A DNA stretch of 43,196 nt from a virus, in the IMG/VR virus record IMGVR_UViG_3300044998_001089, positions 1 through 43,196 of that record; one strand, given 5' to 3'. Below the pieces are notes generated by a model, which saw nothing but the letters and a program-made list of their open reading frames with translations, was not told the DNA's origin and made no database searches. The first letter of the stretch is position 1. Each line of letters opens with the position of its first letter. Below are positions 15,542-22,020 of the stretch, one piece after another. A program made the position numbers and the translations under genes.

Positions 15542-17453
15542 GCCGGCGGGGCGGGCGAACGCGGGCGCGCTGCCGGGGGTGCGGGATGGCGGGCTGGCCC
15601 GGCGCGAGTCGTTGGAGCGGACGTGGGCGGGGCGCGTGGCGGGGGCGTTGGCGAGGATGTTGGGGCGGATGCTGCCGCGAGCGGAGGCGGCGACGCTGAC
15701 GCGGGAGGCGTTGACGCCTGCGATGGTGATGGCGCGCTATCGGGCGGAGAGCGGGCCGCTGCACGCGGCGCTGGGGGGGATGTTGGAGGCGGCGGGGCTG
15801 TTGGGCGCGGCGGTGGGCCGGGCACAGATGGAGGCGGCGGGGGTGGTGATGTCGTCTGCGGGGTCGTCTGCGGGGTCGTCTGCGGGGTCGTCTGCGGGGT
15901 CGTCTGCGGGGTCGTCTGCGGGGTCGTCTGCGGGGTCGTCTGCGGGGTCGTCTGCGGGGCCGCGGGGGAATGTGGCGCGGGTGGTGGCGGTGGATTGGGA
16001 GATGGTGAACCAGGCGGTGCTGGATTGGGTGCGCGGGGGGAGCGGGGCGTTTGGCACGGGCTATGGGGATGTGTTGGCGCAGGCGTTGGCGCAGACGAGT
16101 GAGGCGGTGATCCGGGAGCAGCTGGCGTTGTGGATGGAGAGCGGGCTGCCGCTGGATGCGTTGGTGGATGCGCTGATGGGGACGGTCTTCAGCCGGGAGC
16201 GGGCGAATTTGATCGCGGTGACGGAGGTGACGCGGGCGTATGCGGAGGGGAACACGGCGGCCTGGCGGGCGACCGGGGTGATTGAACGGCGGGAGTGGCA
16301 GACGGCGAATGATGAGCTGGTGTGCCCGGTGTGCGGGCCGCTGCAGGGGCAGGTGCGCGGGCTGGAGGAGATGTTTGATGGGGGGCTGGGCGGCCCCCCG
16401 GCGCACCCGCGCTGCATTCTACCTGGTAATCATGTGGTGGTGCCCGGCTGGGTCGAAGCGGCAGCCAAGAGCGTCTACCGTGGACGGGCCGTTGAGATAC
16501 GTCTCGGTTCGGGGCGCAAGTTGACCGTCACCCCGAATCACCCGGTATTGACGGGGCGCGGTTGGGTGGCTGCGGGCGAGCTGGGCAAAGGCGACGATGT
16601 GCTTGGCTGCGTCGAGGCTGAGCGGGTAGCGGGTTTTGTGAACCCAGACGATGACCACATGCCAACCAAGATCGAGCAGGTATTTGTAGCGCTGCGGATG
16701 GCGGGCGCGGTGTCTGCCGGCGCGGTGCCAGTTGCCGCCGAAGATTTCCACGGCGATGGGCGGGGCATGGAGGGCGATGTCGAGGTTATAGGGACCGACC
16801 GCCTTTTGATGGCTCAACGGCAGACCGGCGTAGAAGAGCCAGTTGCCCAGTCGGCGCTCGGTGGGGTTGATGGCGGCGGGTTGGTCGGCGGCGGCGCGCT
16901 CGACGCCCGCGGCCTGGGCGCAGAGTTCGTCGAAGGGTACGGGGCGACCGCGCATTGTGGTGTGTGCGGCCGTGGTCTGGTGGGTGCGTTGGGCGTTGGT
17001 CATGCGCTGCCACTTGACGCGCTCGGCGTCGGACTGGCTGCGGGGGGGGATGCCGTGGCGCATGAGATTGCTGCGGAAGGCGTAGCGACCGATGCCCAGT
17101 TCGCGGGCGAGGGCGTTCTCGGATTCACCGGCGAGGTAGCGCGGGATGATGGCGGCGAAGCCGGGGATGTCCACGCGCTGGTGGCTGGCGCGGTTGACGT
17201 AGACGCCGGCACGTTGCAGGCGGCGGGTGACGGTCTGGGGGCTGACGCCCAAGTCATGCGCGAGTTTCTTGATCGGTTCGCCAGCCTGGTAACGGCGGAT
17301 GAGGTCGTCGAGGTTCGGGATTTCGAGTTTGCGGGTCATGTGTATGATCTCCAGGTGGGGCCATATCCCCTCTACTTTACGGAGGGGGTGATTACGCACA
17401 ACTGTCGGTGTTGGGTTGCGCCCGTGGTGGATGACCTGCCCACGGGCGCATAG
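15507..17453 (+). CDS. Minor head protein (Mu F/SPP1 gp7-like) interrupted by an intein
   Basis: The frame encodes a Mu gpF-like minor head protein: ANLIAVTEVTRAYAEGNTAA, a REWQTANDELVCPVCGPL segment and PPAHPRC. The conserved HPxCRC motif is split: HPR, then a 330-residue intein (16413-17402), then CRCWVAPV. After splicing the product would be about 318 residues and regain HPRCRCW. The family connects portal and capsid and takes part in head assembly. Residues 116-151 are nine SSAG repeats. The start is uncertain: ATG 15507 overlaps the portal gene by 35 bp, and GTG 15579 would avoid overlap. The intein carries an antisense gene. Confidence 0.82.
   Translation: MGAGTGRAGIRRPAGRANAGALPGVRDGGLARRESLERTWAGRVAGALARMLGRMLPRAEAATLTREALTPAMVMARYRAESGPLHAALGGMLEAAGLLGAAVGRAQMEAAGVVMSSAGSSAGSSAGSSAGSSAGSSAGSSAGSSAGSSAGPRGNVARVVAVDWEMVNQAVLDWVRGGSGAFGTGYGDVLAQALAQTSEAVIREQLALWMESGLPLDALVDALMGTVFSRERANLIAVTEVTRAYAEGNTAAWRATGVIERREWQTANDELVCPVCGPLQGQVRGLEEMFDGGLGGPPAHPRCILPGNHVVVPGWVEAAAKSVYRGRAVEIRLGSGRKLTVTPNHPVLTGRGWVAAGELGKGDDVLGCVEAERVAGFVNPDDDHMPTKIEQVFVALRMAGAVSAGAVPVAAEDFHGDGRGMEGDVEVIGTDRLLMAQRQTGVEEPVAQSALGGVDGGGLVGGGALDARGLGAEFVEGYGATAHCGVCGRGLVGALGVGHALPLDALGVGLAAGGDAVAHEIAAEGVATDAQFAGEGVLGFTGEVARDDGGEAGDVHALVAGAVDVDAGTLQAAGDGLGADAQVMREFLDRFASLVTADEVVEVRDFEFAGHVYDLQVGPYPLYFTEGVITHNCRCWVAPVVDDLPTGA
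15852..15959 (+). repeat. Nine tandem copies of a 12-bp coding repeat (Ser-Ser-Ala-Gly)
   Basis: TCGTCTGCGGGG is repeated nine times without a mismatch, encoding nine SSAG units in the minor head protein. A multiple of three keeps the frame when copy number changes. Perfect identity suggests recent slippage. It probably forms a flexible linker. Confidence 0.95.
16413..17402 (+). other. Intein in the minor head protein
   Basis: 330 codons beginning with Cys1 (CILPGN HVVVPGW) and ending with HN before the Cys+1 of the C-extein. Block A is the first segment. Block B is LTVTPNHPVLT with the TxxH residues, followed by GWVAAGELGKGDDV. At the C-terminal end, block F is GHVYDLQVGPYPLYFTEGV and block G is ITHN|C. 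These are the residues needed for Hint-type protein splicing. Roughly the middle 190 residues are an Ala/Gly/Val-rich filler with no in-frame LAGLIDADG or other nuclease motif. That DNA is the complement of the endonuclease gene on the minus strand. Confidence 0.9.
16419..17339 (-). CDS. Putative homing endonuclease encoded antisense within the intein
   Basis: 306 residues. GGAG lies nine bases before the ATG on the minus strand. Two helix-turn-helix-like segments (DDLIRRYQAGEPIKKLAHDL, then IPRYLAGESENALARELGI) are followed by a Vsr/EDxHD-like PD-(D/E)XK core. The visible core residues are E161 in NPTERRLG, D187 in GPYNLDIAL, E198 and H205 in IAVEIFGGNWH, then RYKYLLDLGWHVVIVWVH. This core is shared by very-short-patch repair nucleases and the EDxHD homing endonucleases. 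The composition is that of a normal protein, unlike antisense shadow frames here, which are Arg/Pro/His-rich. It would cut intein-less alleles and drive intein spread; activity is inferred. The last 50 residues overlap splicing blocks A and B and may be dispensable. Confidence 0.8.
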   Translation of the reverse strand: MTRKLEIPNLDDLIRRYQAGEPIKKLAHDLGVSPQTVTRRLQRAGVYVNRASHQRVDIPGFAAIIPRYLAGESENALARELGIGRYAFRSNLMRHGIPPRSQSDAERVKWQRMTNAQRTHQTTAAHTTMRGRPVPFDELCAQAAGVERAAADQPAAINPTERRLGNWLFYAGLPLSHQKAVGPYNLDIALHAPPIAVEIFGGNWHRAGRHRARHPQRYKYLLDLGWHVVIVWVHKTRYPLSLDAAKHIVAFAQLARSHPTAPRQYRVIRGDGQLAPRTETYLNGPSTVDALGCRFDPAGHHHMITR

Positions 17454-17470
17454 GCGCGGCGGGCGACAAG

Positions 17471-17668
17471 CTAGAGGCTTGGCAAGATGTCGGCAAGTAG
17501 CTCGCGGCAGGTGGCGTCGATGGCGGCTTGGTCGGGCGGGGCCGGTTCGGGCGCAGGCGCGGGGGCGCGCTGGGCATGGAGGGCGAGGAAGAGGCCGCGC
17601 AGGATGTCGAATTGGGTGGATGGGTCGAGACGGGCGAAGTTGTTGGCGGTGCGCTTGGGTTTAGGCAT
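17471..17668 (-). CDS. Small minus-strand hypothetical protein
   Basis: 65 residues: MPKPKRTANNFARLDPSTQF, then DILRGLFLALHAQ, a Pro/Ala stretch and a helix (AAIDATCRELLADILPSL). AGGGAGGG lies five bases before the ATG on the minus strand, a strong site, so translation is likely. It lies 131 bp upstream of the antisense endonuclease in the same direction, so the two may be co-transcribed. No family is recognised. I found no clear minus-strand promoter. Confidence 0.55.
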   Translation of the reverse strand: MPKPKRTANNFARLDPSTQFDILRGLFLALHAQRAPAPAPEPAPPDQAAIDATCRELLADILPSL

Positions 17669-17699
17669 GATGCCCTCCCTGTGCGCAGTTGGGAACGGT

Positions 17700-17729
17700 T
17701 TGGCGGTCGGCGGGGAATGGTGGTATGGT
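17700..17729 (+). promoter_or_regulatory. Possible promoter upstream of a terminator
   Basis: TTGGCG (17700-17705), an 18-bp spacer and TATGGT (17724-17729), with an upstream TGG resembling an extended -10. It reads into a hairpin-terminated segment ending at 17806, so it would give a roughly 70-nt RNA. Confidence 0.35.
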
Positions 17730-17767
17730 AGACATGTTCTGGCCCCCTCCGGTGGGGCTTGGACTGT

Positions 17768-17806
17768 GCCCGATGGAAGTTGCTACCTTCCATCGGGCCG
17801 CTTTTT
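17768..17806 (+). terminator. Intrinsic terminator after the portal/minor head block
   Basis: A perfect 12-bp stem, GCCCGATGGAAG (17768-17779) with CTTCCATCGGGC (17787-17798), and a 7-nt loop. TTTTT follows at 17802-17806, three bases after the stem. It separates the packaging block from the XRE gene. Confidence 0.8.
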
Positions 17807-17839
17807 GCGAACTTATCAAGCCACTGCTTGTAGTCGGAT

Positions 17840-17856
17840 GATAACACTTTGTTATC
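17840..17856 (+). promoter_or_regulatory. GATAA-N7-TTATC dyad, copy 4, upstream of the XRE gene
   Basis: GATAACACTTTGTTATC has perfect 7-bp arms (GATAACA/TGTTATC) around CTT. It lies 18 bp upstream of the -35 box of the XRE gene promoter, consistent with control of, or by, that regulator. Confidence 0.7.
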
Positions 17857-17862
17857 GCCACG

Positions 17863-17902
17863 TCAAGACGGGGCTTGAAGGCTATCCCCGATGGCGTATA
17901 AT
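17863..17902 (+). promoter_or_regulatory. Promoter of the XRE gene with an inverted repeat at the -35
   Basis: TTGAAG (17875-17880), a 16-bp spacer and a consensus TATAAT (17897-17902). An inverted repeat TCAAG-N6-CTTGA (17863-17878) overlaps the -35 and could be an autoregulatory operator. Transcription would start near 17909, just before the AGGAGG of the XRE gene. Confidence 0.7.
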
Positions 17903-17922
17903 AGCAAGCAGGAGGACCAAGC

Positions 17923-18156
17923 ATGGGGAACGTTGTGAATCGGACGAGGCTGGGAGAGTTGATTGCGGCGCGCTACCCGTCGCAGTCGGCGTTTGCGCGA
18001 GGCTGCGGGGTAAGTCCGCAATATGTAAACCAGGTGTTGCAGGGTGAGGTCGTGCCGTCGCTGGCGCGGATGGTGCAGTTTGCGGTGTTGTTGGGGGTGA
18101 GTATGGACGAGTTGGTGATCCGCGATGCGGGTGGGCAGGAGGGGGGTAGGCGATGA
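17923..18156 (+). CDS. XRE/Cro-CI-type helix-turn-helix regulator
   Basis: 77 residues, essentially one HTH domain: RLGELIAARYPSQSAFARGCGVSPQYVNQVLQGEVVPSLARMVQFAVLLG, where SQSAFARGCGVSPQYVNQVL is the helix-turn-helix. CAGGAGGACC provides the ribosome-binding site. It has its own consensus promoter and lies beside a GATAA/TTATC dyad, so it is the best candidate binder of that repeated dyad. It overlaps the gp10-like gene by ATGA, coupling a regulator to a structural gene, which is odd. Repressor versus activator cannot be told from sequence. Confidence 0.8.
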   Translation: MGNVVNRTRLGELIAARYPSQSAFARGCGVSPQYVNQVLQGEVVPSLARMVQFAVLLGVSMDELVIRDAGGQEGGRR

Positions 18157-18551
18157 CGATTGTGATTGAGGTGGAGTTGGCGGGGTTGGAGGAGGTGATG
18201 GGGCGGCTGGGCGCGCTGGGGACGTTTGAGCGGCTGCGCCCGGCGGCGGTGCGGGCGACGGCGCGGCTGCGGCGGCCGTTGATGACCTATCCACCGGCCC
18301 CGGTGGACAGCAGCTATACGCGCACGGGGACGTTGGGGCGCAGCTGGACGGATGCGGTGGAGGTGTCGCCGGCGGAGATTCGGGCGACGATCGGCACCAA
18401 CGTGGGCTATGCGCCGTATGTGCAGGCGGAGGAGTATCAGGCGGAGGTGCATCGGGGCCGGTGGTTGACGGATGTGCAGGTGATGGAGTCGGTACAGGAT
18501 GCGATTGTGGAGGATTTTGAGCAGGAGGTGCGGCGGTTGGCGGGGGAGTGA
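18153..18551 (+). CDS. HK97 gp10-like tail-completion protein
   Basis: 132 residues. TRTGTLGRSWTDAVEV followed by GTNVGYAPYVQAEEYQAEVHRGRW is the hallmark segment of the HK97 gp10/tail-component family. The N-terminus (VELAGLEEVMGRLGAL) is a helix as expected. These proteins join the head-tail connector to the tail. The location ahead of the protease and capsid genes is unusual, since this gene normally follows the connector genes. Confidence 0.75.
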   Translation: MTIVIEVELAGLEEVMGRLGALGTFERLRPAAVRATARLRRPLMTYPPAPVDSSYTRTGTLGRSWTDAVEVSPAEIRATIGTNVGYAPYVQAEEYQAEVHRGRWLTDVQVMESVQDAIVEDFEQEVRRLAGE

Positions 18552-18557
18552 TATAAT
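18549..18557 (+). promoter_or_regulatory. Extended -10 promoter before the 75-residue gene
   Basis: TGATATAAT is an ideal extended -10 (TGN-TATAAT) at 18549-18557 overlapping the end of the gp10-like gene. No good -35 is present, which extended -10 promoters can tolerate. A small hairpin CCCC-AGA-GGGG followed by TTTT (about 18602-18615) lies between it and the next gene. Confidence 0.45.
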
Positions 18558-18637
18558 GGGAGGCGGGCGGCAGGCCCTCAAGTTTTCCGTTATTCCATTT
18601 CCCCCAGAGGGGTTTTCCCAGGAAGGGCCAAGCAACC

Positions 18638-18865
18638 ATGAAGAGGACGCAGGCGATGGTGCGGGAGTTTCGCGACGTGCGGCAGATGGACCGGGAGGTG
18701 CGCAAGCTGGTGCGCCAGGGTTGGACGGTGGCGGACACGCAGAGCGTGCCGGTGAAGACGGAGAACCGCGGCTGCGGGTGTCTGTTGGGGATGTTTGGCG
18801 GGGGGCGGGGGCGGAGCACGCACACGAACAAGTATGTGGTGCGGTTTGAGAAGCGCCCCGGTTGA
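18638..18865 (+). CDS. Small hypothetical protein (DUF4177-like pattern)
   Basis: 75 residues. VRKLVRQGWTVADTQSVPVKTENRGC is followed by a Gly/Cys-rich loop (CGCLLGMFGGGRGR) and a final strand KYVVRFEKRP. The helix-Gly-Trp-x-V pattern and closing beta strand resemble small DUF4177-type proteins, but the match is weak. AGGAAGGG precedes the ATG. It may have its own extended -10 promoter. Function is unknown. Confidence 0.55.
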   Translation: MKRTQAMVREFRDVRQMDREVRKLVRQGWTVADTQSVPVKTENRGCGCLLGMFGGGRGRSTHTNKYVVRFEKRPG

Positions 18866-18913
18866 GTTTGCCCGGTTGAGTTTGCCCGGTTGAGTTTGCC
18901 CGGTTGATTTGCC
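18859..18913 (+). repeat. Four tandem 14-bp repeats overlapping a promoter
   Basis: CGGTTGAGTTTGCC occurs at 18859, 18873 and 18887, and a 13-bp variant (CGGTTGATTTGCC) at 18901-18913. The fourth copy contains the -35 hexamer of the capsid-operon promoter. Helically unphased 14-bp spacing and position suggest regulator binding sites or a slippage product. Confidence 0.85.
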
Positions 18914-18932
18914 CGGGTAATCGTTGTATGAT
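18904..18932 (+). promoter_or_regulatory. Promoter upstream of the protease/capsid operon
   Basis: TTGATT (18904-18909), a 17-bp spacer and TATGAT (18927-18932). A strong terminator follows at 18973-19023, so read-through or antitermination is needed to reach the capsid genes. Confidence 0.65.
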
Positions 18933-18972
18933 TTGAGCAATTGATGTTGTGCCTGCCCGGCTCGTCCGGCTC

Positions 18973-19023
18973 GGCCCTATCCTGGCCCAGGGAATTTTCC
19001 CGGCCCCAGGATGGGGCCTTTTT
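18973..19023 (+). terminator. Intrinsic terminator between the promoter and capsid operon
   Basis: A 13-bp stem, GGCCCTATCCTGG (18973-18985) with CCAGGATGGGGCC (19006-19018), allowing one T-G pair. The loop holds a second small hairpin (GGGAA/TTTTCCC). TTTTT follows at 19019-19023. The predicted transcript from the upstream promoter is about 85 nt. Confidence 0.85.
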
Positions 19024-19060
19024 GATTGGCGCGCTTTTGTGGGCGCGGGGGTGGGATGGG

Positions 19061-20293
19061 ATGCTGCGGTTGACGATGCCTGTGTCGGGGTTGGGAGATT
19101 TGGGGATGCCGGAGTTGTGGTCGCGCCCGGCCCGCGCGCCGGGAAGCCGCGCGGCGCGCACGCGGCTGGCGCGCCAGGCGTATGACGGGATGCCGGCCGC
19201 GCCGGGGGCGGCGGTGGCGGCGGTACGCCGGGAGGCGTGGAACGGCGTGGAGGTGTTGGTGGCGCCGGTGGTGGCGTTGGTGGCCGGGGTGGTGAATGGG
19301 GAGTTGGTGACGGCGGCGGAGATATGGCGCAGCGTGCTGGGGTGGAATGGGCGGCCGGTGACGGTGGGCCATCCGCAGCGGGCGGGGCGGCCGGTTTCGG
19401 CCAACGGGCCGGAGGTGATGGCGCGCGAGGTGGTGGGCTGGTTTTTCAATGCCGCCTTCGATGGCAGTCGGCTGTTGGGCGAGGTATGGCTGGATGTGGC
19501 GAAGGCGCAGCGGCTGGACGGCGAGGCCGGGGAGTTGGCGCGGGCGGCGGTGGCCCGGGTGGAGGCGGGGACGCCGGTGGAGGTGAGCACGGCGTACTGG
19601 TGCGGGATGGAGGCGGGGGCGGGGGAGTTTGCGGGGCGGGAGTATGTGGGCGTGCAGCGGGATTTGATGCCGGACCATCTGGCGCTGCTGCCGGACGAGG
19701 TGGGGGCGTGCAGTTGGGAGGATGGGTGTGGTGTGCCGCGGGTGAATGGTCAGGCTGGGTGTGGCTGTCACGGGGCGGTCCGAAACGAACGTGAGGAGGA
19801 GATGATGGCGGAGGTTGTGGAGATGGGGATGGTGGAGGAAGAGGAGGCCGCGGCGACCCTAGAGGCGGCCGCGACGGTGGCGATGCCGGGGACGCAGGAA
19901 GCGGCAGGCCCAGAGACGACCCAGGGGACGACCCAGGGGACGACCCAGGGGACGACCCAGGGGACGATCGCGCCGGTGGCGAACGCGGGTGTGCCGCCCG
20001 AGGTGGCGGAGGTGGCGCGGCTGATCGCCGATTTGGGCGGGGTGGCTGCGGTGCGCGAGTCGCTGGAGTTGATGCGGGCGAACCGGGACGAGCAGCGCAA
20101 GACGCTGATCGAGGAGCTGACGGCGAACCGCTGGTGCGCGTTCAGCGCGGAGGAGCTGCGGCAGATGCGCAATGATCAGCTGACCAAGCTGGCGCAGTCG
20201 CTGCGGCTGCCCAGTTTCGAGGGGCGCGGGGGGGTGCGCACGCAGGCAGAGGCGGGCGACTGGGTGCTGTATCAGGCGCCGGCGGGGAAGTAG
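19061..20293 (+). CDS. DUF2213-like prohead protease/scaffold
   Basis: 410 residues from ATG 19061. The N-terminal domain has NGVEVLVAPVVALVAGVVNGELV, GRPVTVGHP, then GTPVEVSTAYWCG and the segment REYVGVQRDLMPDHLALLP-E-GACSWEDGCG. This is the DUF2213 protease pattern, in which these phages fuse a self-processing serine-type protease to a scaffold. The C-terminal half is acidic and helical, contains four TTQG repeats and ends in GDWVLYQAPAGK, fitting a scaffold. It lies directly before the decoration and capsid genes. The catalytic residues are not confidently assignable by eye. Confidence 0.75.
   Translation: MLRLTMPVSGLGDLGMPELWSRPARAPGSRAARTRLARQAYDGMPAAPGAAVAAVRREAWNGVEVLVAPVVALVAGVVNGELVTAAEIWRSVLGWNGRPVTVGHPQRAGRPVSANGPEVMAREVVGWFFNAAFDGSRLLGEVWLDVAKAQRLDGEAGELARAAVARVEAGTPVEVSTAYWCGMEAGAGEFAGREYVGVQRDLMPDHLALLPDEVGACSWEDGCGVPRVNGQAGCGCHGAVRNEREEEMMAEVVEMGMVEEEEAAATLEAAATVAMPGTQEAAGPETTQGTTQGTTQGTTQGTIAPVANAGVPPEVAEVARLIADLGGVAAVRESLELMRANRDEQRKTLIEELTANRWCAFSAEELRQMRNDQLTKLAQSLRLPSFEGRGGVRTQAEAGDWVLYQAPAGK
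19916..19963 (+). repeat. Four tandem 12-bp coding repeats (Thr-Thr-Gln-Gly)
   Basis: ACGACCCAGGGG is repeated four times exactly, encoding TTQG units in the linker between the protease and scaffold regions. As with the SSAG array, the period keeps the reading frame. Confidence 0.92.
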
Positions 20294-20361
20294 GCGCGCG
20301 GGAGTAGGCGCGCGCAGGCAGTTGGGTCATGTGAGACGCATTGCACGACGAGGGGGAGACG

Positions 20362-20829
20362 ATGGCGAGTTCGACTTACAACACGATTTTGATTACGGCG
20401 AACGGTGGGCACCGGCCCATCTTCGAGTATGAGGCGGATGAGGCGCTGACGCCGGGGGAACTGGTGCGCTTCGACGCGGATGATGAGCTGGAGCCGCATG
20501 GGACGGCCAACGGCGTGGCGCAGAAGGTGTTCGTGGTGGAGAACCCGTATGCGACGGGGAACACCAGCAAGGCGATTGACCAGGACTATGCCCTGGGCGA
20601 CAGCGCGCGCGTGATCTTCGGCCAGCCGGGAGATGTGGTCTATGCCTGGCTGAAGGCGGGGGTGAACGCGGCCAAGGGCGATGCGCTGACCTCGGACGGG
20701 GCGGGCGCGTTGCAGAAGCCGACGGTGGATGCGAGTCTGCTGTCCGGGGCGATTGTGGCCTTTGCCGACGAGGACAAGGACAACAGTGGCGGCGGAACGC
20801 GCGTGCGCATCAAGGCGCGCGTGGCGTAG
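20362..20829 (+). CDS. Probable head decoration/cement protein
   Basis: 155 residues with a GGGGGAGACG ribosome-binding site. The sequence (EYEADEALTPGELVRFDADDELEPHG, FVVENPYATGNTSKAIDQDY..GDSARVIFGQPGDVVYAWL, KGDALTSDGAGALQKPT, IVAFADEDKDNSGG..RVRIKARV) is the all-beta pattern of capsid decoration proteins encoded between protease and major capsid. These bind the capsid surface and stabilise it. Family identity is inferred from pattern and position. Confidence 0.7.
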   Translation: MASSTYNTILITANGGHRPIFEYEADEALTPGELVRFDADDELEPHGTANGVAQKVFVVENPYATGNTSKAIDQDYALGDSARVIFGQPGDVVYAWLKAGVNAAKGDALTSDGAGALQKPTVDASLLSGAIVAFADEDKDNSGGGTRVRIKARVA

Positions 20830-20902
20830 TCGGCAGATTGGCGACGCAGGAAAAATGACCGGCGGGGCGCCGGCAGAGTTTGGACAGGGGGATGGAGGAA
20901 CA

Positions 20903-21931
20903 ATGAATGTGACGGGGCAGATGGCGGCGGCGGATTCGGCCACGGGGCTGGAGGTGCTGGCCGGGGGGGTGCGCCCGTATCGCGTGAATGCGCGGACGGG
21001 GTTGGTGCAGGTGCGGACGCCGCGCGGGCTGACGGTGAACAGCCTGCTGCGCAAGGACGAGTGGGAGGAGCTGGACCGCGCGGTGATGGAGGCGGCGAAG
21101 TTCCCGCTGCGCGCGGTGGCGGATTTGCGCAGCCGGGGGCTGGTGCGGCCGCTGGGGAGCATTGGCACGCTGATCAGCCAGTGGAATACGTCCAGCGAGA
21201 TGACGCCGGCGCAGGTGAGCATGACGGGCCAGGGCGCGGGCGAGCGGGACCGGGTGGAGTTTAACCTGGCGGGTGTGCCGGTGCCGGTGATCTGGAAGGA
21301 ATTCCAGATTGGGGCGCGCCAGTTGGAGGCCAGCCGCCGGTTGGGCGAGCCGCTGGACACGACGCACGTCTATGAGGCGACGCGGGTGGTGGCGGAGATG
21401 CAGGAGTACATGCTGTTCAACGGGGCGGCGGTGGTGCTGAATGCGTCATCGATCTACGGCTATCGCACGCACCCCAACCGCAACACCGACACGGCGACCA
21501 ACTATGGCGGCGGTGACTGGAGCACGATTGCGAACATTGTGCCCACGGTGGCGGGGATGATCAGCGCGGCCAACGCGGACAAGCACTATGGGCCGTTCGT
21601 GCTGTACTGCTCCACGGTGCAGTTCAACGAGGCTGCGCTTGGGTACTATACCGACGGCAGCGGGGAGACACCGCTGCAGCGCATCCTGAAGCTGCCGATG
21701 ATTGACGCGGTGCAGCAGATTGATCCGACGAATCTGCCGGCGGGCGAGCTGCTGTTGGTGCAGATGTCGCCCAACGTGGTGGACTGGGCGGAGGCGCTGG
21801 GCATCACGGTGGTGGAGTGGATGAACGGCGACGGGATGAGCACCGAGTTCAAGATCATGTCGGTGGCCGCGCCGCGCGTGAAGGCGGACTATACCACGCG
21901 CAGCGGGATTGTCCACGCCACCGGCGCATAG
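20903..21931 (+). CDS. Major capsid protein, encapsulin-like HK97 fold
   Basis: 342 residues with GGAGG before the ATG. VNSLLRKDEWEELDRAVMEAAKFPLRAVADLRSRGL is the N-arm/E-loop start. LGSIGTLISQWNTSS, PVPVIWKEFQIGARQLEASR and EATRVVAEMQEYMLFNGA correspond to the encapsulin (linocin M18)-like capsid branch. The end (MSVAAPRVKADYTTRSGIVHATGA) is a typical P-domain closing strand. It builds the icosahedral shell. The neighbouring protease, decoration and connector genes support the call. Confidence 0.85.
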   Translation: MNVTGQMAAADSATGLEVLAGGVRPYRVNARTGLVQVRTPRGLTVNSLLRKDEWEELDRAVMEAAKFPLRAVADLRSRGLVRPLGSIGTLISQWNTSSEMTPAQVSMTGQGAGERDRVEFNLAGVPVPVIWKEFQIGARQLEASRRLGEPLDTTHVYEATRVVAEMQEYMLFNGAAVVLNASSIYGYRTHPNRNTDTATNYGGGDWSTIANIVPTVAGMISAANADKHYGPFVLYCSTVQFNEAALGYYTDGSGETPLQRILKLPMIDAVQQIDPTNLPAGELLLVQMSPNVVDWAEALGITVVEWMNGDGMSTEFKIMSVAAPRVKADYTTRSGIVHATGA

Positions 21932-21947
21932 GCTGGGGTGGTGTACG

Positions 21948-21964
21948 GATAAGCGGGAGTTATC
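21948..21964 (+). promoter_or_regulatory. GATAA-N7-TTATC dyad, copy 5
   Basis: GATAA-GCGGGAG-TTATC preceded by GTGTACG (shared with copy 8) and followed by GCCAGGGG. It lies 16 bp after the capsid stop and 56 bp before the next gene. Confidence 0.65.
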
Positions 21965-21973
21965 GCCAGGGGT

Positions 21974-22003
21974 GCGGGGCCGGGGAGTTGTCTCCGGCCC
22001 CGC
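21974..22003 (+). terminator. GC-rich hairpin after the capsid gene, no T-tract
   Basis: GCGGGGCCGGGGA (21974-21986) pairs with TCTCCGGCCCCGC (21991-22003) with one G-T pair and a 4-nt loop. No T-run follows, so it may attenuate, stabilise the capsid mRNA end, or act with the dyad just upstream rather than terminate alone. Confidence 0.5.
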
Positions 22004-22020
22004 TGCAGAAAGGGGGCGGG

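Noticed and set aside
15852-15959. Tandem 12-bp array considered as a CRISPR
   Set aside because: No spacers. The units are contiguous and in frame in a coding region.
16419-17339. Possibility that the minus-strand ORF in the intein is also a shadow
   Set aside because: It has a good ribosome-binding site, normal amino-acid composition, HTH and nuclease patterns. The shadow-like composition is on the plus strand of the middle of the intein.
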